Source: Drosophila pseudoobscura (lineage: Eukaryota > Arthropoda > Insecta > Diptera > Drosophilidae). From it: a stretch of 64,000 bases of DNA. Below the pieces are notes generated by a model, which worked only from the letters and a program-made list of their open reading frames with translations, made no database searches and was not told the DNA's origin. The translations under genes were made by a program, and so were the position numbers. The stretch spans positions 20,655,001-20,719,000 of the forward strand of contig NC_046683.1 of NCBI RefSeq assembly GCF_009870125.1. The letters run 5' to 3'. Below are positions 9,532-19,961 of the stretch, piece by piece. Position 1 is the stretch's first letter. Each line of letters starts with the position of its first letter.

Positions 9532-10482
9532 CCTTCCTCTGTTCGCCCGATGACCACTATGTCATCCTGGTACGCGAATGCTTGCGGCATCATTTCTGGC
9601 CCTATCACTTGGTCTAATGCCCGTTGAAAGGTGGCCGACGCGGAGTGTAACCCAAACGGAATCACCTTCCATTGGTATAGCCCCTTTCCGGGCACCGTGA
9701 ACGCCGTGATCGGCCGGCTGCTCTCGGCCAGGGGAATCTGCCAATATCCATCCTTCAGATCCAGGCTACTTATGAATTTCGCTTCCCGCAGTTGATCGAG
9801 TATGTAATCGATCCTGGGCATTGGGTATGCGTCCTTTACTGATCTCGCGTTTACTTGACGAAAGTCTACGCACAATCTCCACTTGCCATTTTTCTTCTTC
9901 ACCATCACTATAGGCGAACTGTTGGGGCTCTTTGACGGCTCTATGCATCCCTTTTCTAACAGTTCGTCCACTTTCTGGTTAATCTCGGCCTGCATTTTGG
10001 GGTTCTTTGGGTAATATCTTTGCTTAATCGGTTGCGGGTCACTCATGGTGATTGTGTGCACCGCCACATTAGACACCCCCTCGATCTTGGCAAACGCCTC
10101 CAACTCTCGGGCCAAGAAGTCCTCCACTGGCTCTTCCCTCGCCCCCTCATTCCGCCTCCTGCTCTCCGCCACCTCTCGGGCGGCCGTTCTTAGGGTCGTG
10201 TCCGTTTTGTTGTCGTACTCCGGACCTGTCTCTCTAGCTTCGGCCTTCGCCACGGACAGTCTTTCCTCCTGGCCTCCTCGTTCCCGATCTTGGGCAGGGA
10301 TCACCACCCTGTGTCCTGCACAGGTCACCACTGCCCCGACCGCGCGGAGGAAATCCCATCCCAACACTAACTCATCAATCACACCCGGCAATACGAGTAG
10401 CACCATTGGGATCTCCTTGTTCCCAAAGCCTACCTTCGTTTCAATCTGGCACGTGACACGTGGCTATGGCCATCCGCCAACC
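9532..10482 (-). pseudogene. Osvaldo-like pol: protease end and N-terminal half of reverse transcriptase
   Basis: The pol polyprotein copies element RNA into DNA. Seen in order on the minus strand: the end of the aspartic protease (DELVLGWDFLRAVG); a linker; then RT motifs KGCIEPSKSPNSSPIVMVKK, KWRLCVDFRQVN, SLDLKDGYWQIPL, TAFTVPGKGLYQWKVIPFGL and AFAYQDDIVVIG. The catalytic box reads YQDD where Gypsy-type enzymes have YLDD or a similar hydrophobic residue. The frame is shifted relative to the protease start near 10480. RT thumb, RNase H and integrase are deleted. The RT sequence belongs to the Gypsy superfamily; assignment to the Osvaldo/Ulysses lineage rests on the LTR length and primer site. 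Confidence 0.85.
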
Positions 10483-11935
10483 TCACCCTTTTCCTTGCCG
10501 CCGCCTCCCCTTCAGTCGGCCCGCCAGCTCGCGGCTCACGAAACTGCTGGTGGCTCCTGTATCCACCGTGGCTTGCAGCTCCATGCCCGCGACCTCCACT
10601 ACTGCGGATAACTGCTCCTCCTCGCTGATCAGCCTGCCGACTAGGCTTGAGGGACCGTTTCTTGCGACCCTGGCACGGCCCTCCGCGGCGTGGGTCGCGG
10701 GGCGTTTCCCGTCTTCCTGCAGCACTGCCATGCCGAGATGCCCACTTTTCCGCATCTCTAGCAGTAGGTGAGCGGTCGGCCGTTGCACTCCCGGCTCCAA
10801 TGATCCGCGCTCCCACATCTTCGGCACGCCTGGGCCGGATTCTTGACATATCCATTCTCGATATTGCCGTTGGTCGGTGTCGGCAAGAGGCCACGCGCTC
10901 CCCTTTCCTCCCGTGCTGCCTCCTCCAGCGGGCCGTCTTTGCATCGCCGACATGCCGTCGTCTCGGCCGGCTTGTGGAAGGGATTCGCTGCCCGGGCTTT
11001 CACGGTTGGATTCTCCCGTTGGAACTCTAGGCGGTCCCTTTCCAGCGCCTCGAACTCGTCTGCCAGTTCCATCATGGTGTCGAGATCCTTGCACCGGTGT
11101 GGTCTCATATACGCTCTCAGATCGGGCATGCTATTCTCCCGAATCAACTCCGTTTGCTCTTCTTGGGGACATTTCAGGTCGCATAAGTGTCTGCATCTCT
11201 ACCATATACCCTTTGAATGGCTCGCCCCACTTCTGTTTCCGCATCCTCACTTCCTGCAGCAACTTCTAAAAATATCCCCGAGGCAGAAAGTAAGCCTGGA
11301 AGCTGGTTCGCCACGAACCACATCAGCGCCCGCCCTTTTAGCAGCTCCGGCATCGCCCTTGGGATCAGATCCGGATCCAGACCGTACGTCTCGCCGGACC
11401 ACTCGACCTGCTCCAAGAACTCGAGAGGCTTCGTCGTACCGTCGAACTGGAACGACCACTCTCTCACCTGTTTCGCCACTCTAGCGTAGTCCAGGTGTGC
11501 TGGCCGTATGGTGACTGGTTCGGTTCTCCCTCTTTCGGTTTCTCGGCTTCGATCCCTTCCTGGGTGGTGGGACCTGTTAGGCGTCCCTGTGTGTGAGCGT
11601 TCCGGTATTGGCACTGAGAGACTCGCGATCAATTCTCTTTGTATTTCGACTGGGGACCTCCACAGCGCCGCCGCGGCTGCGCCGGGTGTGGGTGCCAGGT
11701 GCTCGTACGCGGCTTGTTTGTCGTCCGCCCGGGGTGTCGGCGAGGACCTGTCCGCCCGACACTCCCATACCTCAATCAGATCGGCCCACTCTGCCTCATC
11801 CTCGTGTTCCCTCATCCATTCCTTAAATGTTCTTCTCATTTCGTCCACTGTGCCCTCTAGCCGCACGCCGAAGGCGTGGCCGCATTGGACAAGCTCCTCC
11901 TTTCTCAACCTGTGGATCCATTGTCCCTTCCCCAT
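10483..11935 (-). pseudogene. Osvaldo-like gag and start of protease, frame-broken
   Basis: Starts at ATG 11935 (MGKGQWIHRLRKEELVQC). The Gag capsid region contains SFQFDGTTKPLEFLEQVEW and LLKGRALMWFVANQL, a common pattern in Gypsy-type Gag proteins. After a frame change near 11170 the nucleocapsid follows with one CCHC zinc knuckle, CRRCGSADHWSREC (C-X2-C-X4-H-X4-C), which binds element RNA. Another change leads to the protease with its catalytic ATVDTGATSSF motif (D-T-G-A intact). Three frames are needed to read it, so the copy is dead. The leader between gag and the primer site is only about 50 bases. Confidence 0.85.
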
Positions 11936-11984
11936 TCTCTCGTCTATATTTCTCCTCCCTTTGTCCTACTATTTGTCGTTGTAG

Positions 11985-12002
11985 GCCCCACGTTGGACGC
12001 CA
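11985..12002 (-). promoter_or_regulatory. Primer binding site, tRNA-Lys type
   Basis: On the minus strand, two bases after the LTR end, the sequence TGGCGTCCAACGTGGGGC differs at one base from the 18-nt complement of the 3' end of tRNA-Lys used by several retroelements. It fixes the orientation and the 3' end of the 5' LTR. Confidence 0.8.
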
Positions 12003-12004
12003 GT

Positions 12005-12862
12005 TGTAACGAACCTACTTTTTGGTTCGCTTGAGTTTGCTGGGCTCGCTCAGCGGTCGGCAGATTCGCAGCAACGTATTTTTATTGTTGCCCCCAACGA
12101 CAAATGATAAGACCTTCCTTTTCTTTACTTGAATATCGCTTTATTCGCAATTCTATTAGGACTTAGAGCTAGGTGTTACAATTTCACTTATCTACGGATC
12201 TCCACCACGCGTGAGCTCTCGTCGGGTGTGGCAGCGTTGAGGCTACTGATTGGGGCAATTTGACCTCCGCTATTGCTTTGGCCCGCCACTCAAATCCGCA
12301 CTCCACGTCTCGCACTCCCCTCTTAGCTTCCGCTGGCGAACGGGGATCTCCTCTTAATTTAGACTCACTCTGGGGGCAGGCGGGGCCTGTCTGCCTGTTG
12401 CTACACTTCACTGCACTTCTTCGAACCGTACTGGGTATCACTCTTACGTTTTGACGTGGTTTCAACGTGCGCGCGCAATCACTTATCCACGGGAAAGAGA
12501 CCCGCTTCGACGCCGCAGCCTCCTTTTATAGCCCCTTGCCATGCTCCGGCTCGGCGTCGGTAGTTTTCCATCGCCGTCTCCTTGTTTCCACGGCCTTCGT
12601 AACGGGGCCTGGCCGGTGGCGTGATCCCATGCCCTTATTTGGTCATGCGCCAGATTACTGCCGGCCCGATCCCGCCGTCTCCTTTGCCTCTCTCTCCGAG
12701 AGCAGGGCACTTCTCCTCTCGGGGCTCTTGGCCTCTTCGCCGCATCCGGATAACCGTGGGTATCTGGACTGACCTTCGCCTTATCCGGCCAGCCATCAGC
12801 CTTTATCCGAACGCCCCCCCCGCCTTTATCCGGCTGTGCTTTTGGTCGCACTCGGCCTGTGG
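12005..12862 (-). mobile_element. Osvaldo-like 5' LTR (copy 4), truncated at its outer end
   Basis: Next to the primer site, so this is the 5' LTR of the minus-strand element. It contains the TATA box (ccttttata on the plus strand, 12522-12530) and the R/U5 region. Its outer end is cut near 12862, where the R1-type ORF1 sequence begins without a gap. The part of the LTR that copies 1 and 3 show beyond the motif gggaaccgtgg is missing. Confidence 0.75.
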
Positions 12863-12879
12863 GAACCGTGGTGGTGAGG

Positions 12880-13707
12880 ATGCAAAAGTCCGCGCTTCAC
12901 AGCTTCGACGCAAAGTCTCAGAGGAAGGAAAGGGTGGAGCGGCGTGATCAGGAGACGCAGTGCTCCCCTCAACACGATGCGCCGAAAAGGAAGCTGGACA
13001 AGCCGACGAGGAGCTCGCCGAAGCGGAGAAACAGAATGAGTGGCCACCCCACGTCACAGTCCCACGAACACCCGGCAAGGAAGACCGAAACAGCTGCACC
13101 TACCGAAGGTGAATGGGAGAAGCACGCCCGGAAGGCAAGGCCCCGTCCGGATGTCATTATAATCGAGCCAAAAGAGGACATGACTTATTCGGAGATCCTA
13201 AACCTCGTCACCCGCAACCAGAGCGAGAAGATGAAGAAGGTAGGTGAGAGTTTGATCAGAGTAAAGCGCACAGCCAAAGGCTCTCTTCTATTGGAGCTTA
13301 AAGACGCAACGGAAGAGACCGCACAGCTGCTTCGCGAGGACATAGGCACTGTCCTAGGTAGCAAGGTGGAGGCGCGAGCACTCACCCCGCAGACGAGGCT
13401 AGAGATGGTCGACTTGGACAAGATGGCTACCACGACGGACGTGAGGAAGGCCTTCAGCGAGCAAATGGGCATTACTCTCGATGCGGACGCTATTAAGAGT
13501 TTGCGCCCAGGCTTTGGTGGCACCCAGCGGGCTATTATTTGCTTGCCGGCGACCCTTGCGACGAAGGTGCTCTCCGTCGGAATTGTTAAAGTGGCATGGC
13601 CTGTCTGCCGCATACGGGAGCGAATGGGCAAGCCCAACACACATGTAGTTGGTAGCCAAAAAAAAGACAAGTCACTACGCTGGACATGGTTAGGTTTTAC
13701 CAAATAA
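12880..13707 (+). CDS. R1-type non-LTR retrotransposon ORF1 (Gag-like), C-terminally shortened
   Basis: An open frame starting at ATG 12880 (MQKSALHSFDAKSQRK). The N-terminal third is basic and Ser/Lys-rich, followed by RPDVIIIEPKEDMTYSEILN, VGESLIRVKRTAKGSLLLEL, a conserved helix region and KVAWPVCRIRER. This layout is that of R1-clade ORF1 proteins, which normally continue into three CCHC knuckles. Here the C-rich part is absent and the frame runs out soon after KPNTHVVG. ORF2 starts 22 bases before the ORF1 stop. The protein would lack its RNA-binding fingers, so function is doubtful. Confidence 0.7.
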   Translation: MQKSALHSFDAKSQRKERVERRDQETQCSPQHDAPKRKLDKPTRSSPKRRNRMSGHPTSQSHEHPARKTETAAPTEGEWEKHARKARPRPDVIIIEPKEDMTYSEILNLVTRNQSEKMKKVGESLIRVKRTAKGSLLLELKDATEETAQLLREDIGTVLGSKVEARALTPQTRLEMVDLDKMATTTDVRKAFSEQMGITLDADAIKSLRPGFGGTQRAIICLPATLATKVLSVGIVKVAWPVCRIRERMGKPNTHVVGSQKKDKSLRWTWLGFTK

Positions 13708-16531
13708 ACCTAAATCATTGCGAGGCTGCCACAGACCTGCTCTCTCAGTCGGTGCGCGAAATGAGATCGGACGTTGCCATAATTAGTGAACCCTACATAT
13801 CCCTCGAGGATGGATTCTGGGTCCAAAGCTCCTCAGGCAAAGCAGCAATATGGGCCTGCGGTAAGCCTCCTCTACGGCCTTCAGTGTGCGCTGAGTTCCG
13901 ACATTTCGTCAGGGCGAAACTGGGGAACTTATGGATTTACAGTTGCTATCTCCCGCCAAGCCTGAGTCGTCATAGCTTCGCTGCGGCGATGGACGAATTG
14001 GCCGACGACGCCAGGCACCATAAACCAAATGTGATTGCAGGCGACTTTAATGCTTGGGCTCAGGAGTGGGGCAGCGACATCTGCAGAAGCAGCAGCTCGG
14101 ATGCCATATCCAAGGGACATTCGCTGCTGGACGTTCATTCGCTGCGTTGGACGTAGTACTATTGAACCAGGGGACCGCGAATACCTTCAACAGGGGTGGC
14201 GCTGGGTCAGTCATCGACCTTACATTCACCTCTAGTAGCCTTTCCCCTCTGTCCACCTGGTGCCTGGGGAACCACTACACGGCCAGCAACCACGAGGCAG
14301 TGGTGTTCTCGATAGGCGGAGAAGGTAGATGCAGACCGACCAGGGCCCCGCAAACAAGCCGGAGAGCAGCCTACAACCCCGAATCAATGCGGAGGCTCAG
14401 CTCAACAGATGGTCAACCAGCTTTTGGAATCCCTACTGCTCGCATGCGATGCCAGTATGAGTCGCAAGAGGCCATTCAAGGGTAAGCAGTCGCCGACCTA
14501 TTGGTGGAATGACGAGATCCGGGAGGCCAGACGCACCTGCCTGTCAGCTAGAAGGGGCTATCAACGGGCCCGCAGAAGCAGCGGCACTAGCTGTCCAAGG
14601 CTACAGGCAGAGTACTGCGGAGCTAGAAAAGCCCTAAAGAACGCTATCAAGGAGAACAAGCGGGAGTGCTTCCTGCAGTTTTGCGACTCAGCCGAGAAGG
14701 ATCCGTGCGGACGTGCCTACAAGACGGTGATGAATCGAATTCATGGCAGCAACGCGGGGTCGCCGTCTGACCCAGTCCAACTGCGGTCTATTGTTGAGAT
14801 ATTGTTCCCATCTGGGGCTCACGGCCTCGCCATCAGTGCCGTCGCCTTCACATACGGTCGAACCAGTCACGGAGGACGAAATCGTGGCCCGAAGCTTAAA
14901 GGCCAAATAGGCTCCAGGCCCTGATGGAATCCCCAACCGTGCGGTAAAACTGGCGATGGCATACAACCCGCACGAGTTCGCTAAGGCATTCACGCAGTGC
15001 CTGCGGGAAGGACTATTTCCATCGTAGTGGAAGTCGCAACACCTGGTGCTCTTGCTAAAGCCAGGAAAGCCGCCGGACGATCTCTCCTCGGTTCGACCGA
15101 TTTGCTTAATCGAGTCGCTGGGGAAGACTCTTGAGCAGATAATCCGCAGAAGACTGGACAACGCTGTCGAGGTTGCGGGAGGACTATCACCAAACCAATA
15201 CGGTTTCAGGAGAGGGAAGTCAACGGTGGACTCCATAGGCAGGATAGTTGAGATAGCCTCCAAGGAAGTGGAGAGAACTCGATGGAAGGGCGGCAAGAAG
15301 GAATACTGCCTGATTGTCACCCTAGACATCAGGAACGCCTTCAACTCGGTAAAGTGGGAGTGCATCTTGGACTCACTGAACCGGCGCGGTGTACCCCAAT
15401 ACCTACAGGCAATCGTTCGTAGCTACTTCGAGGGGAGACTGCTGGAGTACAATACGGCGGCCCCCGGGCAGTCTCACGGCATAACGGCAGGCGTTCTCCA
15501 AGGATCAGTGATGGGGCCTCTCCTATGGAACATTGCCTACGATGGTGTCATGAGATTAGCACTCCCAGGCGGATGTCAGCTAACCTGCTACGCAGATGAT
15601 GTCACCCTGACGGTGGTAGCCAAGCACCTGGACGTCGTCGAAACAAATTGCGACACCGCAATCCAGCTGATTGCAGACTGGCTCCGTTCTGCGGGACTAG
15701 AGCTAGCCGCTCATAAAACTGAGGAAGTGCTGGTGAGCACCCGTTCGACTGTGGAGACCGCTCACATCAGGGTTGGCGACCAGAGATTATCGTCGAAACG
15801 AGCCATTCGGTATCTGGGCGTGATGATCGACACCAGGCTCAGTTTCCGAGAACACCTAAGCTACGTCCAGGAGAAAGCAGCAAACACGAGTCGGGCGCTG
15901 TTCCGATACTGCTAAACACCCGTGGCCCGAAGCAGGAGAGGAGGATTCTGCTGACTAGCGTAGTCCGCTCAGCCATGACCTACGCAGCAGACATATGGGC
16001 GGATGGCATTAAAGTACCCAGTTACGCTAGGGGCGTAGAAGCCACTCATCGCCTATGCGCGCTCCGAATCTGCTGCGGCTTTCGGACTTTATCCGACGAC
16101 GCTGCCCAAGTCCTGGCGGGAGTCCTACCTATCGACCTTCTGGAGCTTGCGGAGAGGGCTGTGGCCGAAGCCATCCGGCGGGTTTGCCATCCCAGCGGCT
16201 TTGCCATGCTCTGAGGCTTTCTTCACGGGCCTGCTTGCGCGCGACTCTTCTTGCCGCGCCGGCTGTGGTAATGGACGGTGGACGCACCGTCAAATTCCGG
16301 ATGTCCGATATTGGATCAGCAGGCGACACGGTGCACATAATTTTTCAATGTGGCCGTTTCGCACTTATCAGGGAGGAGTTGTGGCGAGCCGCCGGCGGGC
16401 AGCTCACGCCGAACAACTTGATCGAGGCGATTGTGGAAGACCCCTCGGTATGGTCGGCCTGGAGCAACTTTGCAGCCGACGCCATGAAGGAACTGCGTAG
16501 GTGCGAGCGCCGAAGGAACGAGAGTGGTTAG
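13686..16531 (+). pseudogene. R1-type non-LTR retrotransposon ORF2: endonuclease and reverse transcriptase, broken
   Basis: The endonuclease shows FYQINLNHCEAA, DVAIISEPYIS, AGDFNAWAQEWGS, SVIDLTF and SNHEAV (the usual Asp-His has become Asn-His). A frame change occurs at about 14110. The linker continues with YWWNDEIREARR. The RT has RPICLIESLGKTLEQII, LDIRNAFNSVKWECI, GVLQGSVMGPLLWNI and the catalytic CYADDVTL. The C-terminal region has HIIFQCGRF and a final stop at 16531. Stops near 14907, 15025 and 15912 and several shifts disable it. Family members normally insert at a fixed 28S rDNA site or, for some lineages, in simple repeats. No rDNA is seen here, and the left end is cut by the LTR junction. 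Confidence 0.85.
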
Positions 16532-16687
16532 GAGGAACCATGGTCCCTGCGAAGCAGTGCTTGGAGCCGTTCCGCAGAGACCCGGAACTTCCTGCCGTTC
16601 TCTCCAACTCAACACAGCTCCCTGTCTAGCTATAGTTAAGTCCTAGGCTTATAAAATTAAGGAGTTAATACAGAATAAAAAAAAAAA
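16532..16687 (+). other. 3' untranslated region and A-tail of the R1-type element
   Basis: About 140 bases after the ORF2 stop lead into an A run (16677-16687) preceded by gaataaaa. This marks the 3' end of the element. Confidence 0.6.
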
Positions 16688-16720
16688 CATATGGCAAGAG
16701 CAAGTGCCGTCCAGTCAGAA

Positions 16721-17156
16721 AGGCTCCGTTTTTCACATTCACAAAAGTTTTCCGATTTACTTTTGAATACACATAAATTGGGGCTCTCTTTTTCCCAATC
16801 CGCAAGATTTCCTCGTTTTCAAAACGAAAACATTTTCGTTGACGAAATGAAAAGTAAACTGCTTTTTATACAACGAAACGAACCTTAATGCAAAAGGAAA
16901 AAAAAAATAGCTGACTTATTGGTGCATTCACATAACCTTGACACCTATATCAGGGTAACTTTACTTTACTTTTCTTTATAAATAATTTTATTTTAACCCA
17001 ACCTCAAATTTGGCTCGGAAAATATTGGCCAGGGCAACAACAATTTTCGTTTTGGTGCAAACAACAAAAATATGTGAAAACTGTAGAACCTTAAAACGAA
17101 AACAATACGTTTTGGCTGAAAACGTAATCCGCAAAAGAAAATGAAAAACGGAGCCT
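16721..17156. mobile_element. Small non-autonomous DNA element with 15-bp terminal inverted repeats
   Basis: The left end aggctccgtttttca (16721-16735) is the exact reverse complement of tgaaaaacggagcct (17142-17156), with weaker similarity beyond. The body of about 436 bases is AT-rich and non-coding, rich in aaaacgaaaa-type words. No convincing target-site duplication was found, so the superfamily is open. Confidence 0.6.
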
Positions 17157-17559
17157 GCATGGATTCATTTGAACCAATGATTTATCCGATGACTGACTTG
17201 AAGCCTGATGAAGCCTTCGATGAAAGTGACGATGTGGAAGATTGCATATCAGAACGAATTCCAGTTAAATTTCCTTCATTATCTACACCTTCAAGGAAAA
17301 GCTTTGAAAAGCGGTCAGCTACGGAAACAGTGCATGTCAGAAATTCTTGTATATCTATTTCACCTCTTTCAAAAGGATCCAATGCGTTCATTATTTTTTT
17401 CAGTGATCCTGAGGACAAAAATAATTGAGCTAACAAATTAATTTGAATGAATAACTTAAAATTTATTCAACTTACACGTAAGTTCTTCTTTTGTGTCTGA
17501 TTTCCTATACCACCATTTTGAAAGAGAAAAGCATATTCTGCATCAATAAGACAAATTTA
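17157..17559. other. Unassigned segment with a short open frame on the minus strand
   Basis: A minus-strand frame at 17182-17436 (84 codons, containing KKIMNALDPFERGEIDIQEF) resembles nothing I recognise. It could be an exon-sized fragment of a transposase or a host gene. AT-rich flanks lead into the hairpin-ended repeat. Confidence 0.25.
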
Positions 17560-18050
17560 AACGAGGGGGAACGTTGTGAGTTGCTGCGTCGACTGCAACT
17601 CTATATTTATCCCCGATACTTAGTCAGTATGGCTCTCCTCCTACGATTCTGATATTTCTGTTTTCTCGTATCTTTCAAATTGTGGATGCCACAGAATTTC
17701 GCCCTTTGTGGAGGCGGAAGTGGGCGGTGCGAAGTTTTGCAATATATTTATAAGAGTGACATATCACAGAAGTTTGGATATAAAATGTCGTTGCTCTAGC
17801 TCTTATAATCTTTGAGCACTAGGCGCTGAAGGGGACGGACGGACAGACAGACGGACAGACATACAGACGGACAGACGGACGGACGGACAGACGGACGGCC
17901 GGAGAGACATGGCTCAATCGACTCGGCTATTGATGCTGATCAAGAATATATATACTTTATGGGGTCGGAAACGATTCCTTCTAGACGTTACACACATCCA
18001 GTTTCACCACAAATTTAATATACCCCTATACTCATTTTGAGTATCGGGTT
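17560..18050 (+). repeat. Hairpin-ended dispersed repeat, copy 1 (internally deleted)
   Basis: It shares its left end (aacgagggggaacgttgtga) and right end (tttgagtatcgggt) with the long copy at 27997-29110 but lacks most of the interior. It contains a GGACGGACAGAC simple-repeat block (17839-17899), the motif gatgctgatcaagaatata, and a right-terminal palindrome around actcattttgagt. It is non-coding. I recognise the type as widespread in Drosophila but cannot name the family with certainty. Confidence 0.75.
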
Positions 18051-18836
18051 TTAAAGTGCCCATTTGCTCGAATTTTATTTCCCAGCGCAATAAAAGCTCG
18101 CTTTGAGGCGAGAACGCACGCACTCCTTTTTTTTCGTCGTCGTAAAATACAATAATTTGCAGTCACCCAAGTTTTTCGGTCTCTTTTATTTAGAAAAACT
18201 ATTCTAAATTTTCAATTAATAAGTAAAATGTAACTCATTTATTTAACAATAAATTATTATTATTATATAAAGCTAATAAATAGTTAAAACTAGGTATTAA
18301 CAAGGTATGGGGCTATAGCTACTGAGGCCTGAAGCTCGCTATGGTATAATTATACGCTTGAGTATGTATGAACTTATATACATATGTACAGGGTTGGTTT
18401 TATACAGGGACCGTAAATAAGAGTTATGAGTTTAAAAAAATTGAGGCACAAAAAAACCACCAAGAAGAGTGGGGAAAATAGACAAATGTTATTTTTTTAC
18501 GGCAAATTTCAAAACAGGATAAACTTTTATTTGAAATTTTTTATTTTAAATACATTTTAAAATATTAAAATTAATTATTGAATAAAGGAAAAAAAAATTG
18601 TTTGTTTTGCTTTGATCGTTTTCATTCTGTGGGCATTTATGTGCAAAGTCTGCGAACATGTACTCAGTTTTGCTCCCCACTGTATGTATATTTAATTATC
18701 TGCTTAGGCACTTGCCCAGACCTCCTAATCAGCGGCTAATGTGTAAGCGAAAAAGAGTACAAGAGATAAAGAGAACTAAAGAATAATGACACAATATGCA
18801 CAAAATGCAAAAATACATTCATTGGCGACGCACGAC
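18051..18836. other. AT-rich unassigned segment
   Basis: No supported frame. It contains agcgcaataaaagctcgct near 18084-18102, which recurs reversed near 54709-54727, and a motif gctccccactg near 18674 that looks like an inverted-repeat terminus without a clear partner. Confidence 0.4.
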
Positions 18837-19000
18837 GCACAGTGGGTGTGAAACGGCCAATGTAATTTATAGAAACTAATACCAAACTGAAAAATTTTTT
18901 GATACTGGTAGTGAAAAGATCCGAAAGTTCTGAATTCTGGGAAAAAGTAAGTGTTTTAAGGCAAAAAACGAAGCTGAATTGGCCGTTTGACCCACTGTGC
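18837..19000. mobile_element. 164-bp miniature inverted-repeat element
   Basis: The left end gcacagtgggtgtgaaacgg and the right end ccgtttgacccactgtgc are imperfect inverted repeats of about 20 bases (CACAGTGGGT plus AAACGGCCAA). The interior is AT-rich and non-coding. A clear target-site duplication was not seen. A cacagtggg word also occurs near 42438. Confidence 0.6.
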
Positions 19001-19127
19001 AACGGAGAGACTCGAGATCCGTTCAAAATCTATTTTTAGAATTCGATATGCGATAAGAAGTGGTTAACGCAGCATCGTTAAACTTTTTGTATGCATTAGT
19101 TCTTTTCTAATTTGGTAATTGATTGCG

Positions 19128-19312
19128 ATGGGTCGTAAATGTGATGCTATTGTCCGCGAGTTTTTTGAGTGGAAATTAGAGCAAAATGTAGAGGATTGTA
19201 AAATCTGTAAGCGTTCCTTTAAGGGGAACTACTTTACAAATTTGAAAAGACATTTACAGGAGTGCCATGCCGATGACTACAATTCTGAGTTGCAGCAGGA
19301 AATAAGTGAGCC
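19128..19312 (+). pseudogene. BED-type zinc-finger fragment (hAT transposase N-terminus or derived gene)
   Basis: From ATG 19128 the frame reads MGRKCDAIVREFFEWK, then EDCKICKRSFKGNYFTNLKR and HLQECH. The spacing of two Cys, an aromatic/Leu-Arg-His block and a second His is that of a BED finger, a DNA-binding module found at the N-terminus of hAT transposases and some domesticated genes. The coding match ends near 19312, where I-element sequence begins on the other strand. No DDE domain follows. It is either the first exon of a hAT-derived gene cut by a later insertion or a transposon remnant. Confidence 0.55.
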
Positions 19313-19580
19313 TAGTTGTGTATACATATGTATATGTACAGGTATGGTAGTTTATGAGGTTATATGTAGTGAATGATTTTGGATTGAACTAGGTAGTTGA
19401 GGATTATTTTTGCGTTATTGTTGTTAGGGTTGGAGATGTACTGCATGGGGTCGGTGTTATGGAATATTGAGGATCTTTGTCGAGAGAGGGCGGGGCATGT
19501 GTATAGTATGTGTCTTATGTCTATGGTTGGGTTGTGGCACAGTGGGCATGTGTTGGAGGATGTTTTATCAATGTAGTGGG
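19313..19580 (-). pseudogene. I-type element ORF2, C-terminal Cys/His region
   Basis: On the minus strand the code reads HYIDKTSSNTCPLCHNPT then IRHILYTCPALSRQR, the C-terminal Cys-His motif that follows RNase H in I- and jockey-type ORF2 proteins. It continues, after removal of the BEL LTR, into 19962-20165. Confidence 0.7.
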
Positions 19581-19956
19581 TGTGGAGATAATGTTTTTTA
19601 ACCCCGATCGGTCGACTAATTATTTCGAATTAAATAAAACTCGGCGCAGAAATAAAATTACGATAAGTTCTTTAATGCGTGACATCCAAATTGCAAGTGT
19701 GGCTTGCCTGCCCTTTTCATTGCCGCTCCGATCGCTGAGCGCAGCTTCGCTCGGCCGACGTCGGTAGGCAGACGCAAAGCGGAGATAGCGAAGAGCGAGC
19801 TGGCAGAGAGCGTTTCGCAGGGCAAGCACGCGCAAAGATTTAACAAACAAATGAGTAACATAGACATATGTAAGTAACAAACAAAATAAGCGGCTGAGGG
19901 CCAAGAATTAGGTGCTATTTGGCAAGCAGCTAATCGGCTGGGTTCTGCTCCGAACA
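19581..19956 (-). mobile_element. BEL/Pao solo LTR with 5-bp target duplication
   Basis: 376 bases with TG...CA ends on the minus strand (TGTTCGGAGCAG to TTATCTCCACA), flanked by gtggg at 19576-19580 and 19957-19961. Removing it restores a continuous I-element frame (RLRLGHTRFTNAH running into YIDKTSSNTC). The same LTR family occurs at 42555-45133 next to a BEL primer site and gag. Confidence 0.9.
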
Positions 19957-19961
19957 GTGGG

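Noticed and set aside
12005..16687. LTR plus R1-type ORF1 considered as one chimeric gene because a frame runs across the junction
   Set aside because: The first residues of the open frame are translated LTR. The junction lacks any functional logic and the real ORF1 start is the ATG at 12880.
17839..17899. Regularly spaced GGACAGAC units suggested a CRISPR-like or regulatory array
   Set aside because: The units are a simple microsatellite within a dispersed repeat, with no spacers and no neighbouring cas genes; the genome is eukaryotic.
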